Assembly (NCBI RefSeq): GCF_032854445.1
Contig: NC_088298.1
Location: 13,257,504-13,321,503, forward strand
From: Liolophura sinensis
Taxonomy: Eukaryota > Mollusca > Polyplacophora > Chitonida > Chitonidae
DNA length: 64,000 nucleotides
Direction of reading: 5' to 3'
Under the pieces are notes generated by a model that was given only the letters and a program-made list of their open reading frames with translations, ran no database searches and was not told the DNA's origin. Made by a program: the position numbers and the translations under genes. Shown here piece by piece: positions 46,700-57,500 of the stretch; position 1 is the stretch's first letter, and each line of letters begins with the position of its first letter.

Positions 46700-48730
46700 C
46701 AGTTTGGAAGGTCAGGCAAATCCATGTGGCCCATTCCAGTGTCAAATTTAGTGTCATACGATTTCGACTTAGTAAAATCAATAAACGTTAAGTTTCCCAC
46801 TTTAAACTGCTTTTTACAATTCTGAAACTATACCGGTATTCACAACTCTAATCGTTCAACCAATCAGCATCGATTTCGTTTAGCTACAGGTCCTAATTAT
46901 AAAGATTGTAACATGTTTAAACAGAACATTACAGGGATGGCATCTGAGACAGGTAAACACGACTTTAAATCCACCAAAACAATAGATTTACTGCCCTAGC
47001 CGATCTCTAGCCGCCCGCCCGGTACAGCTCAGCAGGTGATGTCATGGATGGCCAGTCCAAGCCTAGCTGGCCTTAACAACCTGAAAATAACTTAAACATC
47101 AACATGATGTCATTCTCGGGATGGATTCTAGCTCCCGAGAAGCAAATATACTGGCATATCAATTTTGAACTCCTAGTGGACGATTTGGAAGTTCCGATTT
47201 ATAACACGACCTCTCTGGCCAAACTTCAGATTCCGTTTTTTCAGACTTTGAATTTGATCTTTGTCCAAACCTTTCCCACCGCGCTGACAATATCCAGACA
47301 AGAAAGCTATAGCTTTACCCTATGTTACACTGTAGATTTTGTGTGTTTATTTTAAGATTTTATATTTATTTTCTATTCTTCCCCTATGTCCGCTTCACAA
47401 TAGATATCATTCTATTCCCTGTTTCAAAAATTCATTCCCCGATTAAAAATTCATGCCTATAAGAGATGACAACTGCCGGTACAGTCATTGTCGGCATTCC
47501 GAATAGAGTCATGTACAGTATAAGTACAGGCATGATGTAGACATGGGCGTTACAGTTTACATAGATTTCCTATCTATCCGTTTTCAGTTCAGTTCATAGT
47601 ATGTTATAAGTATTGTGTCGCTAAGGAAATTTAGTTATATTCCTGTTGCAGCTTTCAGCTGTAAAATGGCGAAAGCCTTCTTGTGCTGTAAATCCACGAA
47701 TTCTTTAGGGCCAAATCGTCTGGAAACTGGAAAAACATAACTCTAGGGTTCTTCGATGACCTGTTTTGCAAGCGTGTGCAGAACAGCAAACCATTTCGTG
47801 GAGAAATTCAATACCCATATTCTCACTCTGGTAGCTTTTTAAACACTGAACTAAATGGCGAAGATCTGACAGCTCGTGATGGTTATACATGTATGACGTT
47901 ATTCGGCGGGGACTACCGAGCGTTGGCGGAAAATATACGTAAAACCAGCCTCATTATCTAGTGATTTTAGGTACCACGTTACTCAGATTAATGTACCCTT
48001 TTTCAATATGTTTTTACACCCAATTTAACAATAAATACCGGGTAATACAGATAAGTACGAATAAATAATGAATATGGACACTACTCCGTTAATCTCGACG
48101 TAGATAACTATATTTTACCTCTCGGAGACAACCTGGTAGGCCACCGTAGACCACCGCTGATCTGTTCAGAGGGACAGATCAACATCAAAGCTTTGACAAC
48201 AACCTACCACGCTGCAAATTGAGCACAATTTGATCTGTGTTCAACAAGGCAATGTCGAACAATATGGTCTATATGTTTAGAAGTGTGCGCATGGGTGTGT
48301 GTTGAAGAGGTTGGGGCGTGGACAGGACTGGCCACGAAAATGAAAGGTAAAGCCGCTCGCTTATTTTTATCGCTTACTCGATCTTACCAACATAACTTAC
48401 GGCCTGTAATCTTTTACCGCATAAATTAATAATAATTGTCGATCGGTGAATAAACAACGATAAGTACAAAGCGGGCGGCTCTAAAATAAACACCTTTATG
48501 CTTTTTATTGCCATTGTGGTTTTTCGTGATGGACCACCGATCGAGATTATTCATTTGACCTTTACGAATTTCGGGAAGACTTCAATAAATGACTCCGATC
48601 GTTACGGCAAAGAGATGATACTAGGAATGCTTTAACTCTGCAGTGTTTGTATAACTACCTTAGTGTTTTATGGACAGCCATACACCGAAAGGCGTGACCT
48701 ACAATAGCTTTAACATTTATCCGTCGTTAA
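46700..48730. other. Non-coding stretch, no gene seen
   Basis: Short frames such as 47104-47355 lack recognisable motifs. No repeat family identified. Confidence 0.5.
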
Positions 48731-48738
48731 TACTTTCA

Positions 48739-48808
48739 GTGAGTAAGTGAGTGTTACGGGTTTAACGTCGTACTTAAGAATTTTTCAGTCACATGACGAC
48801 GATCTTGA
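48739..48808 (-). mobile_element. SINE-B 3'-end fragment
   Basis: GTGAGTAAGTGAGTGTTACG then TTTAACGTCGTACTTAAGAA and TTTTTCAGTCACATGACGAC. The rest of the element is missing. Confidence 0.75.
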
Positions 48809-49289
48809 TACGAAGAGGAAGGGGATAGAATTGAGGATAATGTAAAAGACAAGTGAACGAAAAAATACAATGAATGTTAAGTATGACTAAGAACACAATT
48901 ATACAAAAAGTTGCTTGGTGATGCTTAGTCGCGATTGGGTGGGGCCTGCCAGTAACAGGCGCATGGTCGTCATGCATGGCCACGGAAACAAAAATTGCAC
49001 TCGGCCTAATAATCAGACTTTGCTTACATCGACGTGCAAGTTAATTGTGTGTGGTTTTCGAATTGCTTACAGACTTTGTAGTCGTCTGTAAAACATGAAT
49101 AGTTGCATGAAAAACACCGAGTAGATTTGTGTGGAAATGAAAGTGGCTTACTGTCTCTATGACCAGAATGCGCAGTTCGTCAGTCCTATAGTTTATCTTA
49201 TTGTTTGTTGTCTCTTTTTCCTGGATTCCGTAACGAGGAGCAATCAGGCGTGATGAGATGGAGAGCAATTAACTACAATCTTGTGAAGA

Positions 49290-49856
49290 GTGATTTACGC
49301 TAATGTACCGCAGACTCACCATGATGTAATCCACGACATCTCCTTTCAAGTGAGACTGAATTGTAAATTACACCGGCCACGTGAAACAGGACGCCACCCA
49401 AAATATAGCCATGGTGTCAAAATTTTTACCCTGATTTATTTTTGTTTATTGTTTATCACACTTACTCCGTCTGGGAGTGCTGGCCTCATAAGAGACAATG
49501 TTAAAGTTGAGTGCCGTTTAGCTCAGCCCCAAACGTCCCATGCATGGTCAACAAGCAATGCTGCCGCAACCTGTGAGAAAGCAGCCATAACAATGTTGAC
49601 ACAGGCTCATCGTCAAAGTCTGGACTTCTATGCCGTCAGCTGGGATGGGCATATACACAGACATGTCAACGGCGCAGCCTCATCACTACATGACACCTTG
49701 TGTCCTCTGGCAAAGAATTTCACAGTTTCACCAATAAAACTCATATCCGCTCGAAATTTAGACAGTTTCCATTATTTTCATACCAAGTGTGCACAAACAC
49801 GGCCAGTTGACACGGAAAAAAGATCTTATACTACAAAACATACAGATTTATATTAA
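49290..49856 (+). CDS. Unassigned open reading frame, possible exon
   Basis: One of the longest open frames here that does not come from a tandem repeat: about 188 codons, stop at 49854-49856. There is no ATG in its first half. The open frame begins at GTG and may simply follow a stop. Residues about 46-62 are hydrophobic (KIFTLIYFCLLFITLTPSG), then come VKVECRLAQP and a region with four further cysteines, which could suggest a secreted or single-pass protein. A possible donor, CGACAG|GTAAGC (GT at 49911), lies beyond the stop and so does not help. I recognise no family. It could be chance in moderately GC-balanced DNA. Confidence 0.15.
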   Translation: MIYANVPQTHHDVIHDISFQVRLNCKLHRPRETGRHPKYSHGVKIFTLIYFCLLFITLTPSGSAGLIRDNVKVECRLAQPQTSHAWSTSNAAATCEKAAITMLTQAHRQSLDFYAVSWDGHIHRHVNGAASSLHDTLCPLAKNFTVSPIKLISARNLDSFHYFHTKCAQTRPVDTEKRSYTTKHTDLY

Positions 49857-51439
49857 TCTTCGTGAAGGAAGGAAGACTTCATTCCTGCTTGCGGACGCCA
49901 AAACCGACAGGTAAGCAATACAAGAACAAGGCATGTTAAAAACATGATACTGAAGTCGAAATGGTTGATAACCTTTGAAAGTCAATGCAGTACAAGTTTA
50001 ACTGACCTTTATACAACAAGAACAAATCAATGTTCTAAGAATATTACTGTGTCTCATGTTCTCACCTGTCCTTATGTACTATCTAGGGATAGCTGGTTTG
50101 GAACGGTTTAAAACTGTTTTCTTATTCTAGAAAGCGTTTCTAATGACAACAACTAAAAATCAGAAACTTATCATACTCGTTATTGGCAACATGTGTAACC
50201 GTAGCAATACAACGCCAAGGTCACGTGAATCTGCGGGGCAATGAGGTTTCAGAGCTTCGCACTGGCCAATACCTGACTCCCCGACAGCTCTCTCGCAGTC
50301 TCATATCGCTTTTTCCACTATAAGCGTGCTCTGGTAACTTTCCTGCGCATCTTTGCAAAAGGTGTTGTACACACCTGAATTAAACCCCATTTATTCAAGA
50401 AATCATTTTTTAAAGAATGAATACAGCGAACAGATATAATTGGTCGACTAACGATGAACAAAATTGTAGATTTGTCATTCTCAGTGCCAGGAGGCATCGC
50501 TCGAGGATAGTAATAATATTTGGGATACCGGCCCAGAAAATAATGGAAATGAATTATTCTCTATTTTCTAAAATGATTAATCAGAGTAAAAAGTCAGGGA
50601 GAATATTATGATTCTAAATAATCGCTGACTGTTAATGTATCTCCATCAGCAGTTAGCTTGTTTTCTCTTTCACTACATCGTCCATATTAACGGGAAAGCC
50701 CTGACCAATCGGGTCGACCGATACAAAAACGTGTAAAACACGAACCTAATAGACATGATGCGTCACGCATATAATTCCGGAAAGCCGAAAACATGTTTTA
50801 TGAAGAGAGGGAGAAAAAAAAAGAATCCCAACGAACAGAAATATCTTAGAAGTAAAAGCCCTGTACACGTATAGGTATATGTATAAGATAGCCATAATCC
50901 ACTACAGCGTCGTGAAATACGCTTGTCAAAGATCAAAAGCGCCGACATTTCTATGGTGTCATTGAAGCTACATAAAAACGAACGACTGTGGACTATTAGT
51001 ATATGTCTGATATACATACCACACAGGAAGATCTCCAGCTCTGATGTCGTCATTACACGGCGACCGACTCCAGCAGATCCAGCCCCTTCATTAATTTAAC
51101 CATGTGAGACTTGTCAGAAGAGAGGGGGGAATTCGTCTACTGCCATTCATACCCTATTTTGTATGTATCCATCTCTCACGCTGTAAGCTTGGTAAAAAAT
51201 CAACGAAGTAATTAGTAATACAGCTATTATACAGGGTTACAAACTGGAAACATCTCTGATTAAAACACATGTCTTAATATATATTGTAATCGAAGAATAT
51301 ATTTTATACATGTATGTTATTATCATTCAGTTTTATTTAATAGTAAAATCACGAGTTCAAAATTTTTTAAATCGTGCATTTTTTCGCTATGTACTGTGTA
51401 TGTTATGTGAATATCAATGAAAACACACCTCAATTTCGA

Positions 51440-51671
51440 CCAACGCTTGACGCTCAGCACTGAGATGTTGGAGCAAGGAAACTGGACTGATTGGTCAGGT
51501 GTCAGTATAATGTGACTGGTGTCTTCGGCATGATACTTCAGTGGTGATAGCAGTTTGGCCGTATGGATTTGCCCTGTGATAAGAAGATACAGTACATGTA
51601 CACACACCTAAAGACTCCTCCTCGTCACATGACTGAAAAATCGCTAAGTACGACGTTAAACCCCAAGCATT
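51440..51671 (+). mobile_element. SINE-B copy, 5'-truncated, tail interrupted by a LINE fragment
   Basis: The body matches the 216-562 copy in opposite orientation: GGTGTCAGTATAATGTGACT, GTCTTCGGCATGATACTTCA, CCTCGTCACATGACTGAAAA and AAGTACGACGTTAAACCCC. The tail resumes at 52099 as ACCCCAAGCATTGATTCATT. Confidence 0.82.
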
Positions 51672-52098
51672 CACCAAAGGGAGATATTTTTATAATTTTA
51701 ATAACAGAGTTTCTAATTCTCACCTTGTTTGTCTTTCTTCAAGGCGAGCAGAAAACCTATGCAACAGATTGAGGACCGGGCACATTCAAACGAATTCTTA
51801 TTTAAACAGATTTCGTTTACATGATAGGGGTGTTTGCGATCAATGCCAGGTTGAGGAAACAATTGAGCATATGTTGTTCCGATGCCCAGAATATACTCGC
51901 CAGACACATGACTATTATGCGGAACTACTCTGTGCTGACATTACAGATCCACGCCCAGACAATGTTTTAAGGCCTGGCAAGAAGTCTGGTAGAGTCTTCG
52001 AAGCTACAGCAAGGTTCCTGCTTCCATGTGCTAGGAGAAAATTTAGAGTACTCAGTATTCTAATCACTCATTAGAATGGAAAACTACCATTACCACCA
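51672..52098 (+). mobile_element. 5'-truncated non-LTR retrotransposon (LINE) 3' end with target-site duplication
   Basis: The frame 51742-52074 encodes about 110 residues, with RAENLCNRLRTGHIQTNSYL, the Cys/His motif CDQCQVEETIEHMLFRC and PEYTRQ. This is the arrangement found at the C-terminus of ORF2 in many LINE clades, after the reverse transcriptase/RNase H part. The stop is at 52072-52074, followed by a short 3' end ACTACCATTACCACC. ACCCCAAGCATT occurs on both sides (51660-51671, 52099-52110), a 12-bp target duplication. The clade cannot be fixed from this much. The fragment has no RT domain and is a dead copy. Confidence 0.82.
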
Positions 52099-52565
52099 AC
52101 CCCAAGCATTGATTCATTCATTCCACTCCGGCCAATGAAAATACTCTTTTGCCAAGATATTTTGCTCTTTTTGGATCATCCATTGGTTAACACTGATAAT
52201 GCAACAGATCACTTGTATCCAGACCAATCGAAAAGACTGCAGATTCATTACAACCGAGTTTCAGATCAGGCACAAATAGGCTGAGGATCAATCATGAAAT
52301 TCACTGGTTCAATAACGTTAGGAAATAATGGCTCAGTTATAATTAACGAATCGAGTCAATCCCGAAATGTCATCTGCCAGCAGAAAAAGCGGAATTCCAG
52401 CCTACAACGTGAGTGAGGAAATGTTTTCCCATATACCATTTAATGACACGCTGAGTTTTTCACGGTGTCGATGTCAAGACGCCGATGAAATGATTATTAG
52501 GTGTAGCATAGATGTATTGAAATGTGATGAAGGTGTAATGAGGTGTTACGCTTACGTACATCTAC

Positions 52566-53446
52566 GGTAGACTCTTTGTAAACCGACCGTACTTGGGATC
52601 GAACAAAAATGTCGGTTTAGACAAGAAGTCGGTGTATTAAACATGGGCATGTAGCCTGCAACAACAATATGTGTATTCTATATATGTTTAATTAAACTTG
52701 GTAAAATGCACAGTGATGTATAGCAACTACGGAAAGAAGTTGATCTGAACTTTACTTTAGTATATACACATACTTACTTTACAAAATCTATCCAGGGTAG
52801 ATTGCTGCTTCTTCAAGCGCTGGCGGATTATCATCTCTTCGATGATGGAGGTCATGATCTGGATGTGATCCAACAATCGCTGGTCTTTTGCTGCAGAAAT
52901 AATTTGCTTATACTTCAGAGTATTGTTTCATTGTTGGTATCCTCCTCAAAATCTCCCTGTGCCGTACCATCCATCGCATCGGGCTTTGGTGAAACACTTG
53001 GTGACCGCTTGTTACCGCTATGGTGTCATTCCAAGCTAAGCCTATCCATTTCACGGCATCCAGGACGTCAACCTCCTTACACAAGCTGCTGGCGGAGTCA
53101 CAACTGTCAATCTTGGCTAGAAGACATCCATGCCTTCTTATTGGCACCCCAGGTCACAGGCAAGTTCGATAAGTCAATGTTCTTACAATACTGTGGCTTT
53201 AGAAATTTTCCAATCACGAGTGGCTTGCTTTTCCCCGGTTACACTGCAGGCGAACATAATGGTTAATCGTTGCTTGCAGACTTTGGGCCCTTTTGCAACG
53301 TCACCCGTTCCGGGCAAGGGTTTTATCAGGCAGGTCACGGTAGAACAGCCCAGTCTCGTCACAGTTAAATATGTCGGCTGGTGAGAAATGGGCAACAAGT
53401 CCAGGGATGCGCCTACGGTTGTCGTCTACGTCTGTTTCATTTAGTT
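52566..53446 (-). mobile_element. pogo/Tigger-type DNA transposon remnant (Tc1/mariner superfamily)
   Basis: One end is visible at about 52566: CGGTAGACTCTTTGTAAACC with internal GTCGGTTTAGACAAG and AAGTCGGTG. This resembles terminal sequences of Tigger-like elements and starts next to a TA dinucleotide. The transposase pseudogene lies between 52783 and 53446. The opposite end is not visible. A SINE-B copy begins exactly where the transposase frame stops being recognisable, so the 5' part was lost or displaced. Confidence 0.78.
52783..53446 (-). pseudogene. Broken pogo/Tigger transposase (DDE fragment)
   Basis: On the minus strand from 53446 downward there are, in shifting frames: DIFNCDETGLFYRDLPDKTL (first catalytic Asp in the DET context); GPKVCKQRLTIMFACSVTGE; KNIDLSNLPVTWGANKKAWM; VDVLDAVKWIGLAWNDT; and a C-terminal KKQQSTLDRFCK. 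This order matches jerky/Tigger transposases. Frame changes occur near 53308 and 53200. The stretch that should carry the second and third catalytic Asp, between KKAWM and VDVLDAV, is deleted, and the N-terminal CENP-B-type DNA-binding region is absent. It cannot encode an active enzyme. The 154-residue frame on the other strand is its shadow. Confidence 0.82.
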
Positions 53447-53737
53447 CCGATTCGAAGGCGGTAGATCCAGGGGTGGCTCAACTTAAAAGAGGAAATTGTA
53501 ACCTCGCTTGGAGTTCAACACTGAGTGCTGGTTGACCTGTGCCAGAATAATGGCTCTGACGGTGCAGCTTACCTACCGTCGGTAAGTCGTCTCAGAGAAG
53601 CAGCATAAAAGAGCGGTGGAAATCCGTCCTGCAACAAGGAGGCACATTACCTGAACTTTAAACATTCCTCCGTCGTCACATGACTGAAAAATTGTTAACT
53701 ACGACATTAAACCCCACTCACTCACTCACTCACTCAA
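53447..53737 (+). mobile_element. SINE-B copy abutting the transposase remnant
   Basis: CGATTCGAAGGCGGTAGATC (late head), GGTAAGTCGTCTCAGAGAAG, GTCCTGCAACAAGGAGGCAC and TCGTCACATGACTGAAAAAT lead to TACGACATTAAACCCC with (ACTC)5. It lacks the first 25 or so bases with the A box. Its body is of the 42237-42597 subtype. Confidence 0.85.
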
Positions 53738-53739
53738 AT

Positions 53740-54125
53740 TGCTTAGGTGTGAAACGTATACACATTATACTGCCTTGAGTCTAGATCGATTAGACGTAAC
53801 ACTGATTATTTAAACGGAGAAAAATATTTAAATAAAATAGGGTGAAAATGAAGTTTTCAAACTGTTTCTACATATTTTAGCTTAAATAAAATGCAAAAAC
53901 ATAGAGGTTCTATGGTGAATTTTTTGAACAGGCTGCTGCTAAACAAATTATTATATTTCCAAATATAAAACAGAGATGTGGTACTGTACGCACAGTCTTG
54001 TTGAACGTTAAAATGTTGCAATCATGGGATGTAAAAAAATGTAAACAAATCATGAGCAATTTTTTCAAACGATGTGTAATTTATTCATATAGGTGCTCTT
54101 TTCGTTTAAATAAATAAATTCTGCG
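53740..54125. other. Non-coding stretch, no gene seen
   Basis: AT-rich. I looked for the missing N-terminal part and second terminus of the Tigger-like element here and did not find them. Confidence 0.5.
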
Positions 54126-54138
54126 CCTAATCAGCCTG

Positions 54139-54235
54139 TAACACGCCTAAATAAATCTGTGTCATACCGCAATGTGGCATGGAAGTGACACGCCTAAATA
54201 AATCTGTGTCATACCTCAATATGGCATGGAAGTGA
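54139..54235. repeat. Two-copy direct repeat of about 50 bp
   Basis: ACACGCCTAAATAAATCTGT then GTCATACCGCAATGTGGCAT and GGAAGTGA, present twice in tandem with two or three differences, just before the 75-bp array. Confidence 0.9.
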
Positions 54236-54245
54236 TACAGATACA

Positions 54246-54880
54246 TGTATGAGTGATACAGATGTGATGAGATGATGTTATCCAGGTGTGATATGGATTG
54301 TGGAATGAGATACAGATACATATATAAGGGATACAGACGTAATGAGATGATGTTATCCAGGTGTGATATGGATTGTGGAATGAGATACAGATACATGTAT
54401 AAGGGATACAGACGTAATGAGATGATGTTATCCAGGTGTGATATGGATTGTGGAATGAGATACAGATACATATATAAGGGATGCAGACGTAGTGAGATGA
54501 TGTTATCCAGGTGTGATATGGATTGTGGAATGAGATACAGATACATATATAAGGGATACAGACGTAATGAGATGATGTTATCCAAGTGTGATATGGATTG
54601 TGGAATGAGATACAGATACATATATAAGGGATACAGACGTAATGAGATGATGTTATCCAAGTGTGATATGGATTGTGGAATGAGATACAGATACATATAT
54701 AAGGGATACAGACGTAATGAGATGATGTTATCCAAGTGTGATATGGATTGTGGAATGAGATACAGATACATATATAAGGGATACAGACGTAATGAGATGA
54801 TGTTATCCAGGTGTGATATGGATTGTGGAATGAGATACAGATACATATATAAGGGATGTAGACGTAATGAGATGATGTCG
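54246..54880. repeat. 75-bp tandem array, about 8.4 nearly identical copies
   Basis: The unit reads GTGTGATATGGATTGTGGAA, TGAGATACAGATACATATAT, AAGGGATACAGACGTAATGA, GATGATGTTATCCAG. Copies differ at only a few bases (CATATA/CATGTA, CCAG/CCAA, ATGCAGACGTAGTG), so the array is young or homogenised. Because 75 is divisible by three and lacks stops in several frames, it produces long frames on both strands (205, 235 and 239 residues). Confidence 0.97.
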
Positions 54881-55031
54881 TACAGATGACTTGAGGTGTG
54901 ATGTGGATTGTGAACGTGAGCACCAGGTGTATGGATGAGTTAAGCAGGTGTTATAGAGATGAATGTAGAGGTGCGATATAAATACATGGATGTGTAGAGA
55001 TGTGCTACTGATGTATAGATGAGCCGAGGTG

Positions 55032-55318
55032 TGATATGGATGAGATGAGATGCGATATGGATGAATTGAGGTGTGATATGGATGAGATGAGGTGTGATAT
55101 AGATGTGTCGAGGTGTGATATGGATGAGATGAGGTGTGATATAGATGAATTGAGGTGTAATATGGATGAGATGAGGTGTGATATAGATGAGTCGAGGTGT
55201 GATATGGATGAGATGAAGTACGATATGGATGAATTGAGGTGTAATATGGATGAGATTAGGTGTGATATAGATGAGCCGAGGTGTGATATGGATGCATTAA
55301 GGTGTGACTCAGATGTAT
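55032..55318. repeat. 21-bp tandem array, about 14 copies
   Basis: Units of GATATGGATGAGATGAGGTG plus T alternate with GATATAGATGAATTGAGGTG or GTCGAGG forms, giving a 42-bp higher period. One + strand frame reads MDEMRCD repeatedly for 90 residues. It shares GTGTGATATGGAT with the neighbouring 75-bp unit. Confidence 0.93.
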
Positions 55319-55871
55319 TTACATGTATGTACTTTGGAGGATCTACACAATCGCTAGTGGGCGGAGAAATGTACCTCGTTTTATCTCCTATGTATACAAT
55401 CTTAATAGCATAGCGAGAACATTGTTCTTAGCAATTTATAGTGTGCCAAAAATATTTTTAATAAAAAACAAAATACTGTTGGAGTGCAGAAATTTAATAT
55501 TCCTGTCTCACAATATATCTGTAGGTACGAATACGAGATAAAAAGGTCTAAATGATAGAAAACGGCGGAAAAAATCCCTCTCTTCCGCAAAAGCAATCAA
55601 GTAAGTGTTAATCCATATAAGGATATGTGAGCTTTACACGCATCTAGCCATTGTAATACTGCAGCTGGCAGGCTAAATCCAGCTTGTATATTCACGGCTT
55701 TCATGCTTCATAAATCCCTGAGCAACAGTTGGCAGCCGGTAGGAGCATCCTAGAGAATAGTAATTGTGGAGAAGCTGATGAGATACCGTTCGGTGAGACA
55801 GAGTTTACTATAGCTGGCGTAAAGGTGTATAGGATGCTGCAGGCCTGAGCCTGCCGGGACGTACTGGCGTT

Positions 55872-55944
55872 ATGGCTGGAACTTCTGGAAAGTGGATGAA
55901 TCTCGAAAAACTACAAACAACTGGAGTCGTGATAGTGAGAGCAG
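55872..55944 (+). CDS. Candidate first coding exon of an unknown gene
   Basis: The ATG has G at -3 and +4 (a strong start context) and is preceded in frame by a TAG about 35 bases upstream. It opens 24 codons plus one base: MAGTSGKWMNLEKLQTTGVV then IVRA. It ends at a consensus donor, GCAG|GTAAGT, with GT at 55945. The preceding 150 bases are less AT-rich than the surroundings. I recognise no protein family from 24 residues and see no partner exon downstream, so this may be a first exon of a gene continuing beyond the window, or chance. Confidence 0.25.
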
Positions 55945-56090
55945 GTAAGTTGTGGTTAAGTAAACGCATCCACTGGCAACACTTTTCCCTTTTGGATGCA
56001 TTCAGCTTGGAGCAGTTGATGTGACCATATCGTTTCTCTACCTGGCAGAATTTAAGTGATAGCCCAGAGCATGTTTATGTTCGACACACT

Positions 56091-56128
<38 letters not shown>

Positions 56129-56139
56129 ACACACACACA
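56091..56139. repeat. (CA)n microsatellite
   Basis: About 24 CA units with one T interruption. Confidence 0.96.
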
Positions 56140-56879
56140 ATATAAGATGTTGTCATCCGTACAGTGTACTGAATTAGACACTTTTTGTTTCATTTGCTTT
56201 ATTTTCCAACGTTTCACCTATGACTTCTTGTATCATATTTTTGGTGAAAATTCACCGCATTGTTTTCCGATTGGTGTCATAAAATAGCGCATGATAACAA
56301 AAGCACTCCAGTCATTGCCTAAACTTTCATTCCCAAGATGTGATTTGTCGTAACCAAGTAAGATCACATTGAAATGACAACCTGTTAGTACAATCATGAG
56401 ATCGAAGTGTAAAGATAAAAATGGAACAGATTATAGCACGTCTTATTTTTCAGTCTTTGTCAAATTGTGCAGCGTTCATTAGTATTTAACAATAACAGGC
56501 ATGAATTAGAAAGAAAAGAACAAATAAATTTTTTTTTTTAAAATCGTTTAACAAATAAACGATCCGAATTTAACATACAAACAAATCCAATGGAATGTGA
56601 AAGAATGTCAAAAATTTAGAAAAAGTGTATATTTTCCCATTTACTGCTATATACGGTTATACTCGTCAAGATGATTGTTTCTTTTGCAGAAGAGTAATTT
56701 TACAGTACAAATATCTGTTCAGTTTCTTTAATTGTCCAGCACAATGCATAACATACGTATCCAGGAAACTCCATATACCCGATCCCTTATTCACTTCTTC
56801 ATTTTTTATAGATTTTATTAACAATAGTCAAGAACATGTTATGCATATGACGACAGTCAAGTTCCGCGGCATCGGAAGG

Positions 56880-57500
56880 AAATAAAAATTTGCAGGTGGG
56901 GGTGGAGGAGGGATTGGCAGGGCGCGGCAACTATCACAGCACATTTGGCCAGGGTCCAGGAGCTGCCTTGGCTCCAGAAACGACGCGGCTGTAGATTGCC
57001 GTAGATGAGATCTCGGCCATTTGGGGGCATCGAAAGATTGGGGTCTGAGGGTTAGAGAGACGCAAAAGTGACACTCTGAAATAAAAGGTTACACCAGCAT
57101 GTTAGGCGATGGTTACAATCTCCGCGACGGGATCGGATTGTCATAGAGGTATAACAGACACTCAAAGTTGGGGCAGAGAGGTTAAAGAGTACAGAGGCTT
57201 ATAAATGACATGGTCAAAAAAGTTTTAAAAGATTAAAAGTTGGGGGGCCGGGTGGTGGATGCTAGTTGAAAATCTATCCGAGGTCATTAGGCGGGGGACC
57301 AAGGGAAGCCTAGGCCCGGAAGCACCGCGAGTCTGAATGGTCGTAGACGATTATTCAGCCATTCAAAATTGGTGCCCCGAAAACTAAGGAGCCGAAAATT
57401 GACAAAGAATTAAAAAGATCAGAAGTCAGGTTAGGAGTCATGGTTCCAAGGGTAACACTGGGACCCCGGCTTTAGATGGCAGCCACAGATGAGCGTCCTT
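56880..57500. repeat. Diverged, G-rich direct repeats
   Basis: Related blocks recur: AAGATTGGGGTCTGAGGGTT (about 57037), CAAAGTTGGGGCAGAGAGGT (about 57164) and CAAAATTGGTGCCCCGAAAA (about 57365), each preceded by TAGA-type and GGCCATT-type motifs. The spacing is irregular (roughly 130 and 200 bp). Possibly an old tandem family. Confidence 0.4.

Noticed and set aside
52802-53266. 154-residue + strand frame
   Set aside because: It is antisense to the recognisable pogo/Tigger transposase remnant.
54127-54923. Long open frames (205, 235 and 239 residues) on both strands
   Set aside because: They come from the 75-bp unit being 25 codons without stops in those frames. The encoded sequences are repeats with no other sign of coding.
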